The notes under the pieces: generated by a model
Told to the model about the DNA's origin: nothing
Databases searched by the model: none
The model's input: only the letters and a program-made list of their open reading frames with translations
Position numbers and translations under genes: made by a program
Assembly (NCBI GenBank): GCA_028705785.1
Contig: JAQWCT010000051.1
Location: 1-12,873 of the forward strand
From: Sulfurospirillaceae bacterium
GTDB lineage: Bacteria > Campylobacterota > Campylobacteria > Campylobacterales > Sulfurospirillaceae
Length of the DNA: 12,873 nucleotides
Direction of reading: 5' to 3'
In this document: in pieces, positions 5,509 through 12,659 of the stretch
Position numbering within the stretch: position 1 is the stretch's first letter
Layout: each line of letters begins with the position of its first letter

Positions 5509-6896
5509 TTGAGACCTTTACATAAATCAAGAGGCGTGAGTGAAAAGTTATTACATGTAAGCTTTTTTGCCACAAAGGCTTGGGCTAAAGAAGCGCTGAT
5601 ACTCGCATCTTTGGCTGTATATCCTTGAGCGATAAGTGCGCCTATCATGCCTGAAAGCACATCGCCACTTCCCCCTTTGGCAAGCGCTTGTGTGCCAAAA
5701 GGATTGATGTAGAGTTTATTTTCATGGGCGATGATGGTATTGGCACCTTTGAGAACAAGGACGATGTGGGGAAACTTTTGACTAAAAAGTTTGGCGTATC
5801 CAAATCTATTTTGTTGTATTTTTTCTGTGTCTACATCTTCGTTACATGTAAGCTTCAAAATAGAAGAAAACTCTTTAGGATGTGGCGTTAAAACAATCTT
5901 TTTTGTGCTTGCTACGATTTCTCTTATCATCGCGCTGTGGCATAATGAAGCATCAATAACCAAAGGCAGAGTGTTATATAGCAAAAGAGAACGCACCATT
6001 TCTTCATCAAAAGGCTCTTCAAGTCCCATCCCTGCTACGAGGGCAGTGGTATTTTTGGGAAGCGTAGAAGAGTGCATGATGTAGGGAGGAAGATTTTTTA
6101 TTTTTTCACCTATGGCGGTGACGAGACCTGCTCCAAAATGGAAAGCCGAGAGGGAAGAGAGAATGCACGCACCTTCTTTTTGTCCGCATAAAACACTCAC
6201 ATGCCCAAAACTGCCTTTATTGGCATTTTTTTGGTTACGAAATGGGAGTTTGAGATCTTTTTTTTGAAGTAAAAACATATCGCTTGGCATTTCATAGCTT
6301 GCTCTTGAAATACCCAGATTGGCAACTTTAATTTTGCCTACAAAATCTTTGACATTATCATTCAACAACCCCGCTTTAAGAGCCCCCATTGTGATAGTTT
6401 CATGGGCTTTGAAGATAACTTTGGAAAGTCCAAGGTTACTCATAATGCCACTAGGAATATCACATGCTATCTTGTAGCCATCATGAAAATTGAGTTTCTC
6501 GAGTAGTTTGCAACTTGGCTCATCTAGTTCTCGATTTAAACCCGCGCCAAAAAGTGCATCGACATAGACATCTGAGTGAATCATCTTTTCAACGATAGGC
6601 ACACCGATTTTTTTAGCGCGTTCTAGTTGGAGTTTTGCCATAGGAGATTTTACGCCAAAAGGGATAAAGAGTGCAACAGAACGCAATTTGTGGAGAATAC
6701 GAGCAGCAACGATACCATCAGCTCCATTGTTTCCCGTTCCACAGATAAAGAGCGCTTTTTCTTTACATGTAAGCTTTTTCTTCACTGCTTTTGCAAGGGC
6801 AAGCCCCGCGTGTTCCATCAGAATCTCTGGGGTTAATCCCATAGTTTCGTAGCAACGATTGTCTAAAGTGGTAGTTTCGTGATAAATGGGATGCAT
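5499..6896 (-). CDS. nnr: Bifunctional NAD(P)H-hydrate repair enzyme (epimerase + ADP-dependent dehydratase)
   Basis: The enzyme repairs NADHX/NADPHX, the hydrated and inactive forms of NAD(P)H. The N-terminal YjeF-N domain (about 1-210) epimerises the R and S forms; it shows ICGTGNNGADG (51-61) and VDALFGAGL (112-120). The C-terminal ribokinase-like domain (about 225-465) dehydrates the S form using ADP. It shows KGSFGHVSVL, VLTPHPKEFS (335-344), VLKGANTII (381-389) and the GGSGDVLSG nucleotide loop (408-416). At 465 residues it is somewhat shorter than the E. coli fusion. It is unusual in carrying three copies of a 14-bp repeat, each read as Lys-Leu-Thr-Cys (41-44, 348-351 and 445-448). All three sit in stretches between recognisable motifs: before the Rossmann strand, after the HPKEF segment, and near the C terminus. 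AGAGGA precedes the ATG; comM ends 12 nt upstream. Confidence 0.95.
   Translation of the reverse strand: MHPIYHETTTLDNRCYETMGLTPEILMEHAGLALAKAVKKKLTCKEKALFICGTGNNGADGIVAARILHKLRSVALFIPFGVKSPMAKLQLERAKKIGVPIVEKMIHSDVYVDALFGAGLNRELDEPSCKLLEKLNFHDGYKIACDIPSGIMSNLGLSKVIFKAHETITMGALKAGLLNDNVKDFVGKIKVANLGISRASYEMPSDMFLLQKKDLKLPFRNQKNANKGSFGHVSVLCGQKEGACILSSLSAFHFGAGLVTAIGEKIKNLPPYIMHSSTLPKNTTALVAGMGLEEPFDEEMVRSLLLYNTLPLVIDASLCHSAMIREIVASTKKIVLTPHPKEFSSILKLTCNEDVDTEKIQQNRFGYAKLFSQKFPHIVLVLKGANTIIAHENKLYINPFGTQALAKGGSGDVLSGMIGALIAQGYTAKDASISASLAQAFVAKKLTCNNFSLTPLDLCKGLKWL
5551..5564 (-). repeat. 14-bp repeat copy A (AAGCTTACATGTAA)
   Basis: This exact copy lies in the 3' end of nnr and is read as Lys-Leu-Thr-Cys-Asn (residues 445-449). 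On the + strand it is TTACATGTAAGCTT. The first ten + strand bases, TTACATGTAA, form a perfect palindrome, and the last six are AAGCTT. The flanks differ from those of the other copies. Confidence 0.97.
5842..5855 (-). repeat. 14-bp repeat copy B (AAGCTTACATGTAA)
   Basis: This exact copy lies in the dehydratase half of nnr and is read as Lys-Leu-Thr-Cys-Asn (348-352). It follows the VLTPHPKEFSSIL segment, where related proteins vary in length and sequence. It has the same orientation and reading frame as the other exact copies. Confidence 0.97.
6763..6776 (-). repeat. 14-bp repeat copy C (AAGCTTACATGTAA)
   Basis: This exact copy lies in the epimerase half of nnr and is read as Lys-Leu-Thr-Cys-Lys (41-45). 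It falls between a helix and the beta-strand leading to the GTGNNGADG loop, a position expected to be a surface turn. Confidence 0.97.
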
Positions 6897-6908
6897 ATTT
6901 TTTCCTCT

Positions 6909-8447
6909 TTAGCGTTTGCGAAAGCTCAGCGCTTCTAATAGATGCTCTTTAGTGATTTTTTCGCACCCTGCAAGGTCAGCGATGGAACGAGCAATCTTTA
7001 AAATTTTTTGGTGCGCGCGATGGCTGAGTCCAAAGCGATTTTTAGCCATTTCAAGCGTTTGTGAGGCTTCATCATCAAGGATACAAAAATGCAGTGTTTC
7101 TTGCTCATTCATCTTGCCATTAAGCTCTTTTTGACCGCGTTCTTTTTGGGCTATAAAAGCTTTTAAAACCTGCGCAAACATCTCCTTGGAGCTTGAGCCT
7201 TTTTCTTGGCTTGTCTCTTCCCCCATTTGCACATACATATCAATTCTATCCATAATGGGTTCACTAATACGATTTTTGTAGCGGTTTAGGTCAACTTGAG
7301 AACATCGGCATTCATGACTTTGGCTGAGTAAATTTCCACAGGGGCAAGGATTTTGTGCAGCAGCAAAGAGGAACTTTGTCTCATAACTTATTTTGCTATT
7401 GACTCTTGAAATGAGGACTTTATGGTCTTCTAGCGGTTCTCTTAAGCTCTCCAAAACCGTTTTAGAAAAGTTGGGAAATTCATCAAAAAATAAAACTCCA
7501 TTGTGCGCCAAAGCAATTTCTCCAGCTTTCGCATGAGAACTGCCTCCACCAAAAATACTTGGCTTGCTTGAAGTGTGGTGAGGGGATCTAAAAGCGCGTA
7601 GGGGACTTAGTTCCTCATCTTCTTCATTCATCGACCAATAGGCGTTGGATGTTAATATCTCTTCGATGCTTTGAGGGGGTAAAATGTAACGAAGTCGTTT
7701 GATACTCATGCTTTTACCACATCCTGGACTTCCCTCTAAAAGGATATTGTGCATACCAGCGGCACTGATGAGCATCGCCCTTTTAGCACGAACTTGACCT
7801 TGTACATCAGCAAAATCTAGCTCAAAAGAGGGAGGGTAAAAGTAGGTTTTTCCTTGTATAGTAAGGCTATTTTCAAAAAGTTTTTCACTTTGTACAGTTT
7901 CATCTAGGTGTTCAAATCGTTTCTCTTTGAAAAATAATAGTGCTTCTTCTAGCGTTTCAACGCCAAATGCTTTGATGCCAGGGATTTGTTGTATCTTAGT
8001 AAGAATCTCTTTGGGAACAAGCACTTGAAGGTTTTTATGAGTACTTGCTAAAGAAAGAATGATAGGAAAAATGGCGGTTGTTTTTTTGACATGCCCATCA
8101 AGTCCGAGCTCACCAAAGACAAAAAAATCTTTACATGTAAGCTTCTCTTTTTGGGTGGCAATTAACAGTGCGATGACCAAATCAAAATGACTTCCCTCTT
8201 TTTTGAGGTCGGAGGGAGAGAGGTTGATAGTTATTTTTTGGGCTGGAAATTGAAAATTGACACTAGAGAGGGCAGATTTTATGCGTTCTCGAGACTCTTG
8301 GATGGACTGATCCGCCATGCCGACAATGGAAAATCCAGGGAGTGCTCTTACGAAGGAGGATTCAACACTCACTTCTAAGGCTTTATTAAAATTAAGAGTA
8401 GCACACTTTGCGTGTTTAACTTTAGAAAGAGGTTGAGGCTCTTCCAC
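6909..8447 (-). CDS. comM: ComM/YifB family AAA+ ATPase (Mg-chelatase-like), competence helicase
   Basis: ComM is a hexameric helicase that extends branch migration of the D-loop during natural transformation (shown in Vibrio and relatives; function here by homology). The protein has 512 residues. An N-terminal ChlI-type domain (about 10-130) includes ALPGFSIVGMAD and INLSPSDLKKEGSHFDL. The AAA+ core has Walker A GSPGCGKS (239-246), Walker B VLFFDEF (318-324), the histidines of RSPHHTSS (287-294) and a cysteine cluster NPCPCG plus CRC (Cys368, 370, 380 and 382), as in other YifB proteins. The C-terminal Mg-chelatase domain ends in ALSFRKR. The start is GTG, 2 nt after def, since the next Met (44) is inside the conserved domain; AGG nine bases upstream supports it. 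One copy of the 14-bp repeat encodes Lys-Leu-Thr-Cys-Lys (102-106). Confidence 0.93.
   Translation of the reverse strand: MEEPQPLSKVKHAKCATLNFNKALEVSVESSFVRALPGFSIVGMADQSIQESRERIKSALSSVNFQFPAQKITINLSPSDLKKEGSHFDLVIALLIATQKEKLTCKDFFVFGELGLDGHVKKTTAIFPIILSLASTHKNLQVLVPKEILTKIQQIPGIKAFGVETLEEALLFFKEKRFEHLDETVQSEKLFENSLTIQGKTYFYPPSFELDFADVQGQVRAKRAMLISAAGMHNILLEGSPGCGKSMSIKRLRYILPPQSIEEILTSNAYWSMNEEDEELSPLRAFRSPHHTSSKPSIFGGGSSHAKAGEIALAHNGVLFFDEFPNFSKTVLESLREPLEDHKVLISRVNSKISYETKFLFAAAQNPCPCGNLLSQSHECRCSQVDLNRYKNRISEPIMDRIDMYVQMGEETSQEKGSSSKEMFAQVLKAFIAQKERGQKELNGKMNEQETLHFCILDDEASQTLEMAKNRFGLSHRAHQKILKIARSIADLAGCEKITKEHLLEALSFRKR
8131..8144 (-). repeat. 14-bp repeat copy D (AAGCTTACATGTAA)
   Basis: This exact copy lies in comM and is read as Lys-Leu-Thr-Cys-Lys (102-106). 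It is just before the strand FFVFGELGLDG, where related ComM proteins have a variable linker. It is the only exact copy outside nnr in this window. Confidence 0.97.
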
Positions 8448-8449
8448 AG

Positions 8450-8965
8450 TTATTTACCTGCTTTTTGCTGTTTTTTCCAATCTTTTTCAAACTTTTTGCG
8501 TTTGAGATAAGAGAGTTTTTCAATAAAAAGATGTCCTCTTAGATGATCCATTTCATGCTGCACAGCGATTGCCATGAGATCCATAAACTCTTCTTCGTAT
8601 TTTTTCCCTTCACGATCAAAGTAAGTAACTTTGATATGTGAAGCTCGCTCCACATCATCATAATATCCAGGGACACTCAAACAACCCTCTTGATAAGTGG
8701 TAGCACCATCTTTTTCTATGATGTGAGGATTGATAATTTCAAAGAGATTTTCAGGTTTTTGTACACCTTCTTCATCTACAAGATTGATGATCAGTACATT
8801 TAAAGCCACGCCTATTTGAATAGCGGCAAGTCCAATGCCTTCTCTTGAAACCATCGTATCGTACATATCATCTAAGAGTGAGTGCAATGATTTGTCAAAA
8901 GAGGTGACATCTTTTGATTTTTCTCTTAAAATTTTATTGGGATAAACTAAAATTTCTTTGACCAT
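8450..8965 (-). CDS. def: Peptide deformylase
   Basis: This metalloenzyme removes the N-formyl group from nascent proteins at the ribosome exit. It has 171 residues, the standard length. All three signature motifs are intact: GIGLAAIQIG (43-52, with Gln50), EGCLSVPG (93-100, metal ligand Cys95) and QHEMDHLRGHLF (136-147, ligands His137 and His141, catalytic Glu138). A lysine-rich C-terminal helix (KLSYLKRKKFEKDWKKQQKAGK) resembles the ribosome-binding tail of type I deformylases. The ATG is 2 nt after the GGDEF-like gene. Being in one unit with trigger factor and ClpP groups three enzymes that act on new or damaged polypeptides. Confidence 0.98.
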   Translation of the reverse strand: MVKEILVYPNKILREKSKDVTSFDKSLHSLLDDMYDTMVSREGIGLAAIQIGVALNVLIINLVDEEGVQKPENLFEIINPHIIEKDGATTYQEGCLSVPGYYDDVERASHIKVTYFDREGKKYEEEFMDLMAIAVQHEMDHLRGHLFIEKLSYLKRKKFEKDWKKQQKAGK

Positions 8966-8967
8966 TT

Positions 8968-10047
8968 CTACTCTTCAACCTCTGGTTCTGGGGCAGCACA
9001 AACGATATAAGGGACAGTTTTTTTACCTGTTTGAGGCAAGGCTTCAAGGGTTAGGGCCAAAAATTCTTCTACACTGTGCATCGTATCTAAAGGAATAATA
9101 GCAAGTTCGATATCTGTTTCTATCTCTGTATTGCCCACGAAAAAACTGGTGGCGTATACTAAATCACTGATACGATCACATGCTTTTTTGGCACTGGTAA
9201 GATCGGTATGTTTTAAAACCATGGCAAAAATACCCTCTCCAAAATGTGCAACAACATCACTTCTTCGAGAAGTTTTCAAAAGAAGTTTAGCGACATTGCG
9301 GGTTACAGTATCTTTATCTTTTTTATTGATAATTTTTTCAAGAGCACTCTCTTTTACTTTTGCCAAAACAAGGCTCGTTGGATGAGCATAGTTTTTAATA
9401 AGTTTGACTTCATCTTCAAGTGATTTTAAAAGGTAGCGTCTATTGTAGACACCAAATTTCGCATCAAAAATAGATTGGTTTTCAACTTCTTGTAAAATGG
9501 AAGTTGCTTTTTGATAATACTCTTTTAAAAGTTCTATTTGTTTAGTGGTCAGTTCAAACATTTTTTGTAAATCTTCACTTAATGAGGAAATAATGTTTTG
9601 AACAGCAAGTTGGTTAGGGTTGATTTTGAGTTCAGCTGACCTTTTTTTAACGATTTCTTGCATAATATTGAGATTTTTATAAACGGTAGAGACTACTTGC
9701 ATGATGTTTTTTATCTGTGCAAAACCATCTTTGACTTCTCTTTCAATTCTTGCATGATTTTCATCATTATTGCTTACTTCTAGTTCTAAAAATTCATTAA
9801 TTCTTTTTTTAAAAGGACTTGGTTTGCTCTCTAATAATTTGTCAAAATAAATTTGAAAGTTGGTTGGGGTAGGGGGGACATTTTCATCCCCCAAAACTTT
9901 AAGTACCAATGCTGAAAATTTTTCCAGTTCGTTATTAGAAGGCTGAGGTGGCAATATCGGCTCTTTAGGAGGAAGTGTTTCAGCCTCATCTTTGACATCG
10001 ATATTGTATACGCCAGCTTTGCCCTTATCTTTATTAAAACGAACCAT
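8968..10047 (-). CDS. Degenerate GGDEF-domain protein, probable c-di-GMP receptor rather than cyclase
   Basis: This protein of 359 residues has no signal peptide or membrane segment, so it is probably cytosolic. Its layout is a Pro/Glu-rich N terminus (20-40), a helical domain with the PPTPTNFQIYF motif (58-68) common before epsilonproteobacterial GGDEF domains, a long helical/coiled-coil stretch (about 95-190), then a GGDEF fold (about 193-350). The fold opens with FDAKFGVYNRRYL, matching the usual FDxLTGLxNRR start. The catalytic GGDEF is replaced by GEGIF (270-274), losing the metal-binding Asp/Glu pair, so cyclase activity is unlikely. An RxxD sequence (Arg261-Asp264) sits exactly five residues upstream, as in the c-di-GMP-binding I-site. 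A good ribosome site (AAGG) precedes the ATG. The gene lies 22 nt after clpP and 2 nt before def. Its partner is unknown. Confidence 0.85.
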   Translation of the reverse strand: MVRFNKDKGKAGVYNIDVKDEAETLPPKEPILPPQPSNNELEKFSALVLKVLGDENVPPTPTNFQIYFDKLLESKPSPFKKRINEFLELEVSNNDENHARIEREVKDGFAQIKNIMQVVSTVYKNLNIMQEIVKKRSAELKINPNQLAVQNIISSLSEDLQKMFELTTKQIELLKEYYQKATSILQEVENQSIFDAKFGVYNRRYLLKSLEDEVKLIKNYAHPTSLVLAKVKESALEKIINKKDKDTVTRNVAKLLLKTSRRSDVVAHFGEGIFAMVLKHTDLTSAKKACDRISDLVYATSFFVGNTEIETDIELAIIPLDTMHSVEEFLALTLEALPQTGKKTVPYIVCAAPEPEVEE

Positions 10048-10069
10048 CTTTGACCTTCTTTGCTATTGG

Positions 10070-10660
10070 TTATTTAAAACTTTTATCAAGTACTTTATCG
10101 ATTAACCCGTATTCACATGATTCTGCGGCACTCATGAAAAAATCTCTGTCTGTATCTTTAGTGATTTTTGGGAGTTTTTGTCCACAATTTTGCGCCAAGA
10201 TTTCATTTAAGACTTGTTTGAGTCTCAAAATCTCTTTTGCTTGAATTTCAATATCCGTTGCTTGTCCTTGGGCGCCACCTAAAGGTTGGTGAATCATAAT
10301 GCGTGCATTGGGAAGCGCATAGCGTTTGCCTTTGGTGCCAGCACTGAGCAAAAATGCGCCCATAGAAGCTGCTTGACCGATACAAATAGTGCTGATATCG
10401 GGTCTAACATAGTTCATCGTGTCATAGATACTAAAACCACTTGTTACAACACCACCTGGAGAGTTGATGTACAAATAGATGTCTTTTTCAGGATCTTCCG
10501 CTTCTAAAAAAAGAAGTTGTGCCACGATGGATGAGGCAACAGCATCATTGATCTCACCACTAAGCATGATAATACGGTCTTTTAAAAGGCGAGAGTAGAT
10601 ATCGTAACTTCTCTCACCACGACCTGTTTTTTCTACGACAACTGGGACATAGTAGCTCAT
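10070..10660 (-). CDS. clpP: ATP-dependent Clp protease proteolytic subunit
   Basis: This serine protease forms the tetradecameric barrel that degrades proteins unfolded by ClpX or ClpA. It has 196 residues. The catalytic triad is complete: Ser99 in GQAASMGAFLLSAG, His124 in IMIHQPLGG and Asp173 in DTDRDFFMSA. The N terminus (MSYYVPVVVEKTGRGERSYD) is the canonical axial-loop region with little or no propeptide. The ATG shares one base with the trigger-factor stop (TAATG), so the two are translationally coupled. The tig-clpP pairing is widespread in bacteria, but clpX, the frequent third member, is not present here. Confidence 0.98.
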   Translation of the reverse strand: MSYYVPVVVEKTGRGERSYDIYSRLLKDRIIMLSGEINDAVASSIVAQLLFLEAEDPEKDIYLYINSPGGVVTSGFSIYDTMNYVRPDISTICIGQAASMGAFLLSAGTKGKRYALPNARIMIHQPLGGAQGQATDIEIQAKEILRLKQVLNEILAQNCGQKLPKITKDTDRDFFMSAAESCEYGLIDKVLDKSFK

Positions 10661-11955
10661 TATTTACCTTTTGTAAAAAGCTGTGTAAAGAGTCTTTCTT
10701 CGATAATAGACATCTTTATAGCAGGTAGAACACCTTGTTTCTCGTAGTACTCAAGATATTCTTTAGGGTTAGCACCTTGTTGCATTGCTTCAAAATAGAT
10801 CATTTGAAGCACTTCTTGATCAGTTACAACGATGTTTTCTCTTTTTGCTAATTCATCAACGATAAAAGTAAGTTTGACGCTTTTTTCGCAGTCACTTCTA
10901 AATTCTTCTCTTTTTTCTTTAATTTTATCAGGGTTACCCGCATATTCTTTGATCTCTTCTTCGCTCATCTTGCCAAATACACCACGCATTTGAAGATCAA
11001 TCTCTTGTTCCACAATACTCTCAGGTAAGTCAAGAGCAATTTTTTCCAATACATTTTCAATAAACTTTGGTTTAACATCGTCATTGAAAACTTTAGAGAG
11101 TTTTTCATTGCGGAGTTCTTGTTCAATTTGTTCATCAAGCATTTCAGCCGTTGGAGCTTCAACACCTGGGAGGAATCTTTTAAGTGTAGCTTCACTAGGA
11201 GTTTTTTGAACATCTTTAACTTTGATTTCTTTCAAAGTGACTTTGAAAAGTGTTGGTTGACCTGCAAGGTCTTTATTGCCGTAGTTTTCAGGGAAAGAGA
11301 CTTCGATATCTTTGCTTTTTCCAATTTTCATACCGATGATACCATCTTCAAATCCAGGGATAAATGAACCACTTCCAATTTCAAGTGTATAATCTTCTGC
11401 TTTTCCACCCTCAAATGGAACACCATTTAAAAAGCCTTCAAAATCAATAACAACAAAATCTTCTGCGGCAACTGCTCTTTTTGTTTCAATTGCTTTGAGT
11501 TCAGCGGTCATTTTCATCATTTTTTCAAGTCGTTCAGCGATCTCTTTTTTAGTCACTTTGGGTGTTTTGTATTCTGGTACGCAGGTTTCATAACCATCAG
11601 CATTGACTGTTGGACGAATAGAGATTTTCATCTCAAACTCAACACCACCCTCTTTTTCTTCAAATTTTGTAATAGCAGGCTCGCCCACAACAAGTTCTGG
11701 CTTAAGATTAAGCTCTGATAATGCTTTAGTATAAGCATCTTTGATAGCATCATTTTTAGCATCTTCGTGAATCTGTTTTCCAAATCTTGTTTTAACGATA
11801 TGAGAGGGAACTTTGCCTTTTCTAAAACCATCAACTTTCATATTTGTTGCTGCAGATGCAAGCATCTTTTCTTCTTTTTTTTGTATAAGTGCTGCTGATA
11901 TTGTAGCCTCAACTACTGCATTGGCACCATTAATCTGTTCAACTTTAACTTGCAT
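10660..11955 (-). CDS. tig: Trigger factor (ribosome-associated chaperone and prolyl isomerase)
   Basis: Trigger factor cradles nascent chains at the ribosomal exit tunnel. The protein has 431 residues, the typical length. The N-terminal ribosome-binding domain carries the signature GFRKGKVP (43-50). An FKBP-type PPIase domain occupies about 162-245, with VVIDFEGFLNGVPFEGG and IPGFEDGIIGM. The C-terminal chaperone domain (about 250-431) is helical and ends in RLFTQLFTKGK. The start ATG follows an AAAGGGA ribosome site. It is the first gene of the eight-gene - strand unit, with a candidate promoter just upstream, so its transcription probably sets the level of the whole cluster. Confidence 0.98.
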   Translation of the reverse strand: MQVKVEQINGANAVVEATISAALIQKKEEKMLASAATNMKVDGFRKGKVPSHIVKTRFGKQIHEDAKNDAIKDAYTKALSELNLKPELVVGEPAITKFEEKEGGVEFEMKISIRPTVNADGYETCVPEYKTPKVTKKEIAERLEKMMKMTAELKAIETKRAVAAEDFVVIDFEGFLNGVPFEGGKAEDYTLEIGSGSFIPGFEDGIIGMKIGKSKDIEVSFPENYGNKDLAGQPTLFKVTLKEIKVKDVQKTPSEATLKRFLPGVEAPTAEMLDEQIEQELRNEKLSKVFNDDVKPKFIENVLEKIALDLPESIVEQEIDLQMRGVFGKMSEEEIKEYAGNPDKIKEKREEFRSDCEKSVKLTFIVDELAKRENIVVTDQEVLQMIYFEAMQQGANPKEYLEYYEKQGVLPAIKMSIIEERLFTQLFTKGK

Positions 11956-11986
11956 AAAATCCCTTTTCGATATAAAATTTTGCTCA

Positions 11987-11992
11987 AATATA
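11987..11992 (-). promoter_or_regulatory. Candidate -10 box for the tig operon
   Basis: TATATT on the - strand lies in a very AT-rich stretch about 31 nt upstream of the tig ATG. It would give a 5' leader of roughly 25 nt. No recognisable -35 box is present at the proper distance, which fits the usual promoter style of this bacterial group. Other AT-rich hexamers nearby could serve instead. Confidence 0.4.
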
Positions 11993-12013
11993 GCAAAAAT
12001 TTGCTTTTAAGTC

Positions 12014-12034
12014 GCTTTTTATCCGTTAAAAAGC
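12014..12034. promoter_or_regulatory. Inverted repeat between the divergent tig and folE genes
   Basis: GCTTTTTA (12014-12021) and TAAAAAGC (12027-12034) form an 8-bp perfect inverted repeat around TCCGT. It lies midway between the candidate tig and folE -10 boxes. Neither strand has a proper U tract after it, so it is not a typical terminator. An operator or a structural element is possible. Confidence 0.45.
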
Positions 12035-12056
12035 AAAAAAACGATAAGATTGCACT

Positions 12057-12062
12057 TATAAT
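12057..12062 (+). promoter_or_regulatory. Candidate -10 box for folE-fliI
   Basis: TATAAT lies 21 nt before the folE ATG, in an AT-rich region with no clear -35 hexamer. A second hexamer, TATAAA at 12068-12073, could serve instead but would leave almost no leader. The ribosome site before folE is weak (AAAGTGACG). Confidence 0.4.
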
Positions 12063-12083
12063 TTTGATATAAAGTGACGCATC

Positions 12084-12659
12084 ATGCACAGAAGAGAAGA
12101 GTTTGAACAAGCAGTCAAAACCATGCTTGAAATCATTGGCGAAAATACGGAGCGAGAAGGCTTGTTAAAAACCCCTCATCGTGTTTTCAAAGCGTATGAA
12201 CATATGACACAAGGCTACTTTCAAAGTCCCACAGAGATGTTAGGAGAAGCACTTTTCCAAAGTGACAATAACCAAATGGTAATCATCAAAGATATCGAAT
12301 TTTACTCCATGTGTGAGCATCATCTTTTACCTATCATTGGAAGAGCGCATGTTGCGTACATTCCTAATGGTAAAGTAGTAGGACTTTCTAAAATACCACG
12401 AATGGTCGACATCTTCGCACGCCGACTTCAAATTCAAGAACAACTTACCGAACAAATTGCCAAGGCTATTGATGATGTTATCGCCCCAAAAGGCGTAGGT
12501 GTGGTCATTCAAGCGCGACATATGTGTATGGAGATGAGAGGCGTTGAAAAAACGCATTCAAATACAACTACTTCTGCGCTTCGAGGACTTTTTCTTAAAC
12601 CAGATACCAGAAAAGAATTTTTTGATATCATCAATGCACCACAGGCTAATCGCTACTAA
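12084..12659 (+). CDS. folE: GTP cyclohydrolase I
   Basis: This enzyme converts GTP to 7,8-dihydroneopterin triphosphate, the entry to tetrahydrofolate and, via QueD, to queuosine. It has 191 residues. The zinc ligands Cys77, His80 (CEHHLLP) and Cys148 (HMCMEMRG) and the catalytic histidines His79 and His146 are present, with the spacing of the E. coli enzyme. Other landmarks are REGLLKTPHRVFKAY (24-38), VGLSKIPR and the C-terminal STTTSALRG-like segment. It is the zinc-dependent type, not the alternative FolE2. It is transcribed divergently from tig, and its stop overlaps the fliI start (TAATG), so the flagellar ATPase gene depends on its transcription or on a promoter within it. Confidence 0.98.
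   Translation: MHRREEFEQAVKTMLEIIGENTEREGLLKTPHRVFKAYEHMTQGYFQSPTEMLGEALFQSDNNQMVIIKDIEFYSMCEHHLLPIIGRAHVAYIPNGKVVGLSKIPRMVDIFARRLQIQEQLTEQIAKAIDDVIAPKGVGVVIQARHMCMEMRGVEKTHSNTTTSALRGLFLKPDTRKEFFDIINAPQANRY

Noticed and set aside
5551..8144. CRISPR array or mobile-element origin of the 14-bp copies
   Set aside because: Spacings are irregular and large, the intervening DNA codes for conserved enzymes, and no target duplications or transposase are present.
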